This document shows, in pieces, positions 4,651 through 5,030 of a DNA stretch of 5,030 bases. The notes below the pieces were generated by a model. It was given only the letters and a program-made list of their open reading frames with translations, ran no database searches and was not told the origin of the DNA. Origin of the DNA: Clostridiales bacterium (GTDB lineage Bacteria; Bacillota; Clostridia; Oscillospirales; Acutalibacteraceae); NCBI GenBank assembly GCA_022791355.1, contig JAAVYX010000153.1:1-5030 (forward strand), given 5' to 3'. A program made the position numbers and the translations under genes. Every line of letters starts with the position of its first letter. The stretch's first letter is position 1.

Positions 4651-5030
4651 ATGGCAGCATTTACTGCAAAAGACGTTCAGTCGCTGCGCGAGAAGACCGG
4701 CTGCGGCATGATGGACTGCAAAAAGGCCCTGGTGGAAGCCGAGGGCGATATGGACAAGGCGGTTGACATTCTCCGCGAAAAGGGCCTGGCCAAGGTGGCC
4801 AAGAAGGCCGGCCGCATCGCCGCCGAGGGCGCCGTTGTGACCTATGTGGACGAGGCCGCCAAGGTAGGCGTGGTCATCGAGGTCAACGCCGAGACCGACT
4901 TTGTGGCCAAGAACGACTCCTTCAAGGAGTTTGTGAACATGGCCGCCGAGACGGTTGCCAAGCAGAACCCCGCCGACGTGGAGGCCCTGCTGGCCTGCAC
5001 CATGCAGAACGGTCAGACTGTGCAGGAGTC
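4651..5030 (+). CDS. tsf: Elongation factor Ts, N-terminal part (cut by window end)
   Basis: EF-Ts is the cytoplasmic nucleotide exchange factor that releases GDP from EF-Tu. The 126 visible complete codons contain the N-terminal UBA-like domain with REKTGCGMMDCKKAL at about 13-27. The core start follows, with the signature ETDFVAKND at 81-89, whose Asp-Phe pair inserts near the Mg site of EF-Tu. The ATG at 4651 is fixed by AAAGGAGG (4634-4641), nine bases upstream. The gene follows rpsB by 298 bp, the conserved order, but the spacer is longer than a tight operon needs and holds a terminator-like hairpin. No convincing separate promoter was found; TACAAT at 4605-4610 and GATAAT at 4582-4587 are weak candidates without good -35 boxes. 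The C-terminal portion lies outside the window. Confidence 0.97.
   Translation, partial: MAAFTAKDVQSLREKTGCGMMDCKKALVEAEGDMDKAVDILREKGLAKVAKKAGRIAAEGAVVTYVDEAAKVGVVIEVNAETDFVAKNDSFKEFVNMAAETVAKQNPADVEALLACTMQNGQTVQE

Overview
The window looks like a chromosomal segment of a moderately GC-rich member of the Bacillota, most likely class Clostridia and perhaps an Oscillospiraceae-type gut anaerobe. The reasons are strong AGGAGG-type ribosome binding sites, consensus sigma-A promoters, an rpsB-tsf pair rich in C/G-ending codons, an mntP exporter gene, and long GC-rich intergenic hairpin repeats. The genus is inference only.

Layout from left to right. Bases 1-101 hold a long two-part hairpin whose only two outer-stem mismatches are G-U pairs in plus-strand RNA. 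Bases 146-792 are a compact minus-strand operon of three very small genes: a ribbon-helix-helix DNA-binding protein (592-792), then two related four-cysteine mini-proteins (400-570 and 175-384). It has a consensus promoter upstream and a hairpin terminator at the end. The 56-residue middle gene is easy to miss because of its size, but it has a good ribosome binding site and the same cysteine pattern as its neighbour.

Bases of about 944-1928 form a gene-poor composite repeat about 1 kb long. Its arms are imperfect inverted repeats (983-1039 against 1840-1896, 47 of 57 positions matching). Each arm is followed inward by a 12-bp hairpin and GC-rich repeats. The core contains a minus-strand open frame without a start (1406-1630) that reads like a decayed or repeat-borne peptide. 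No transposase is visible.

Bases 2021-2706 hold a complete single-gene unit for the manganese exporter MntP on the minus strand, with promoter TTGACT-17-TATAAT, gene and terminator. About 410 bp of non-coding DNA follow.

From 3121 onward the plus strand carries the translation genes. A promoter is followed by a leader of about 290 nt with a 5' hairpin and inserted-looking GC-rich repeats. Then come rpsB (ribosomal protein S2, with a long low-complexity C-terminal tail), a hairpin with a U-tail, a spacer of about 300 bp, and tsf (elongation factor Ts), cut by the window end. S2 and EF-Ts are the usual neighbours in bacterial translation loci. The minus-strand units have their own signals and look functionally separate.
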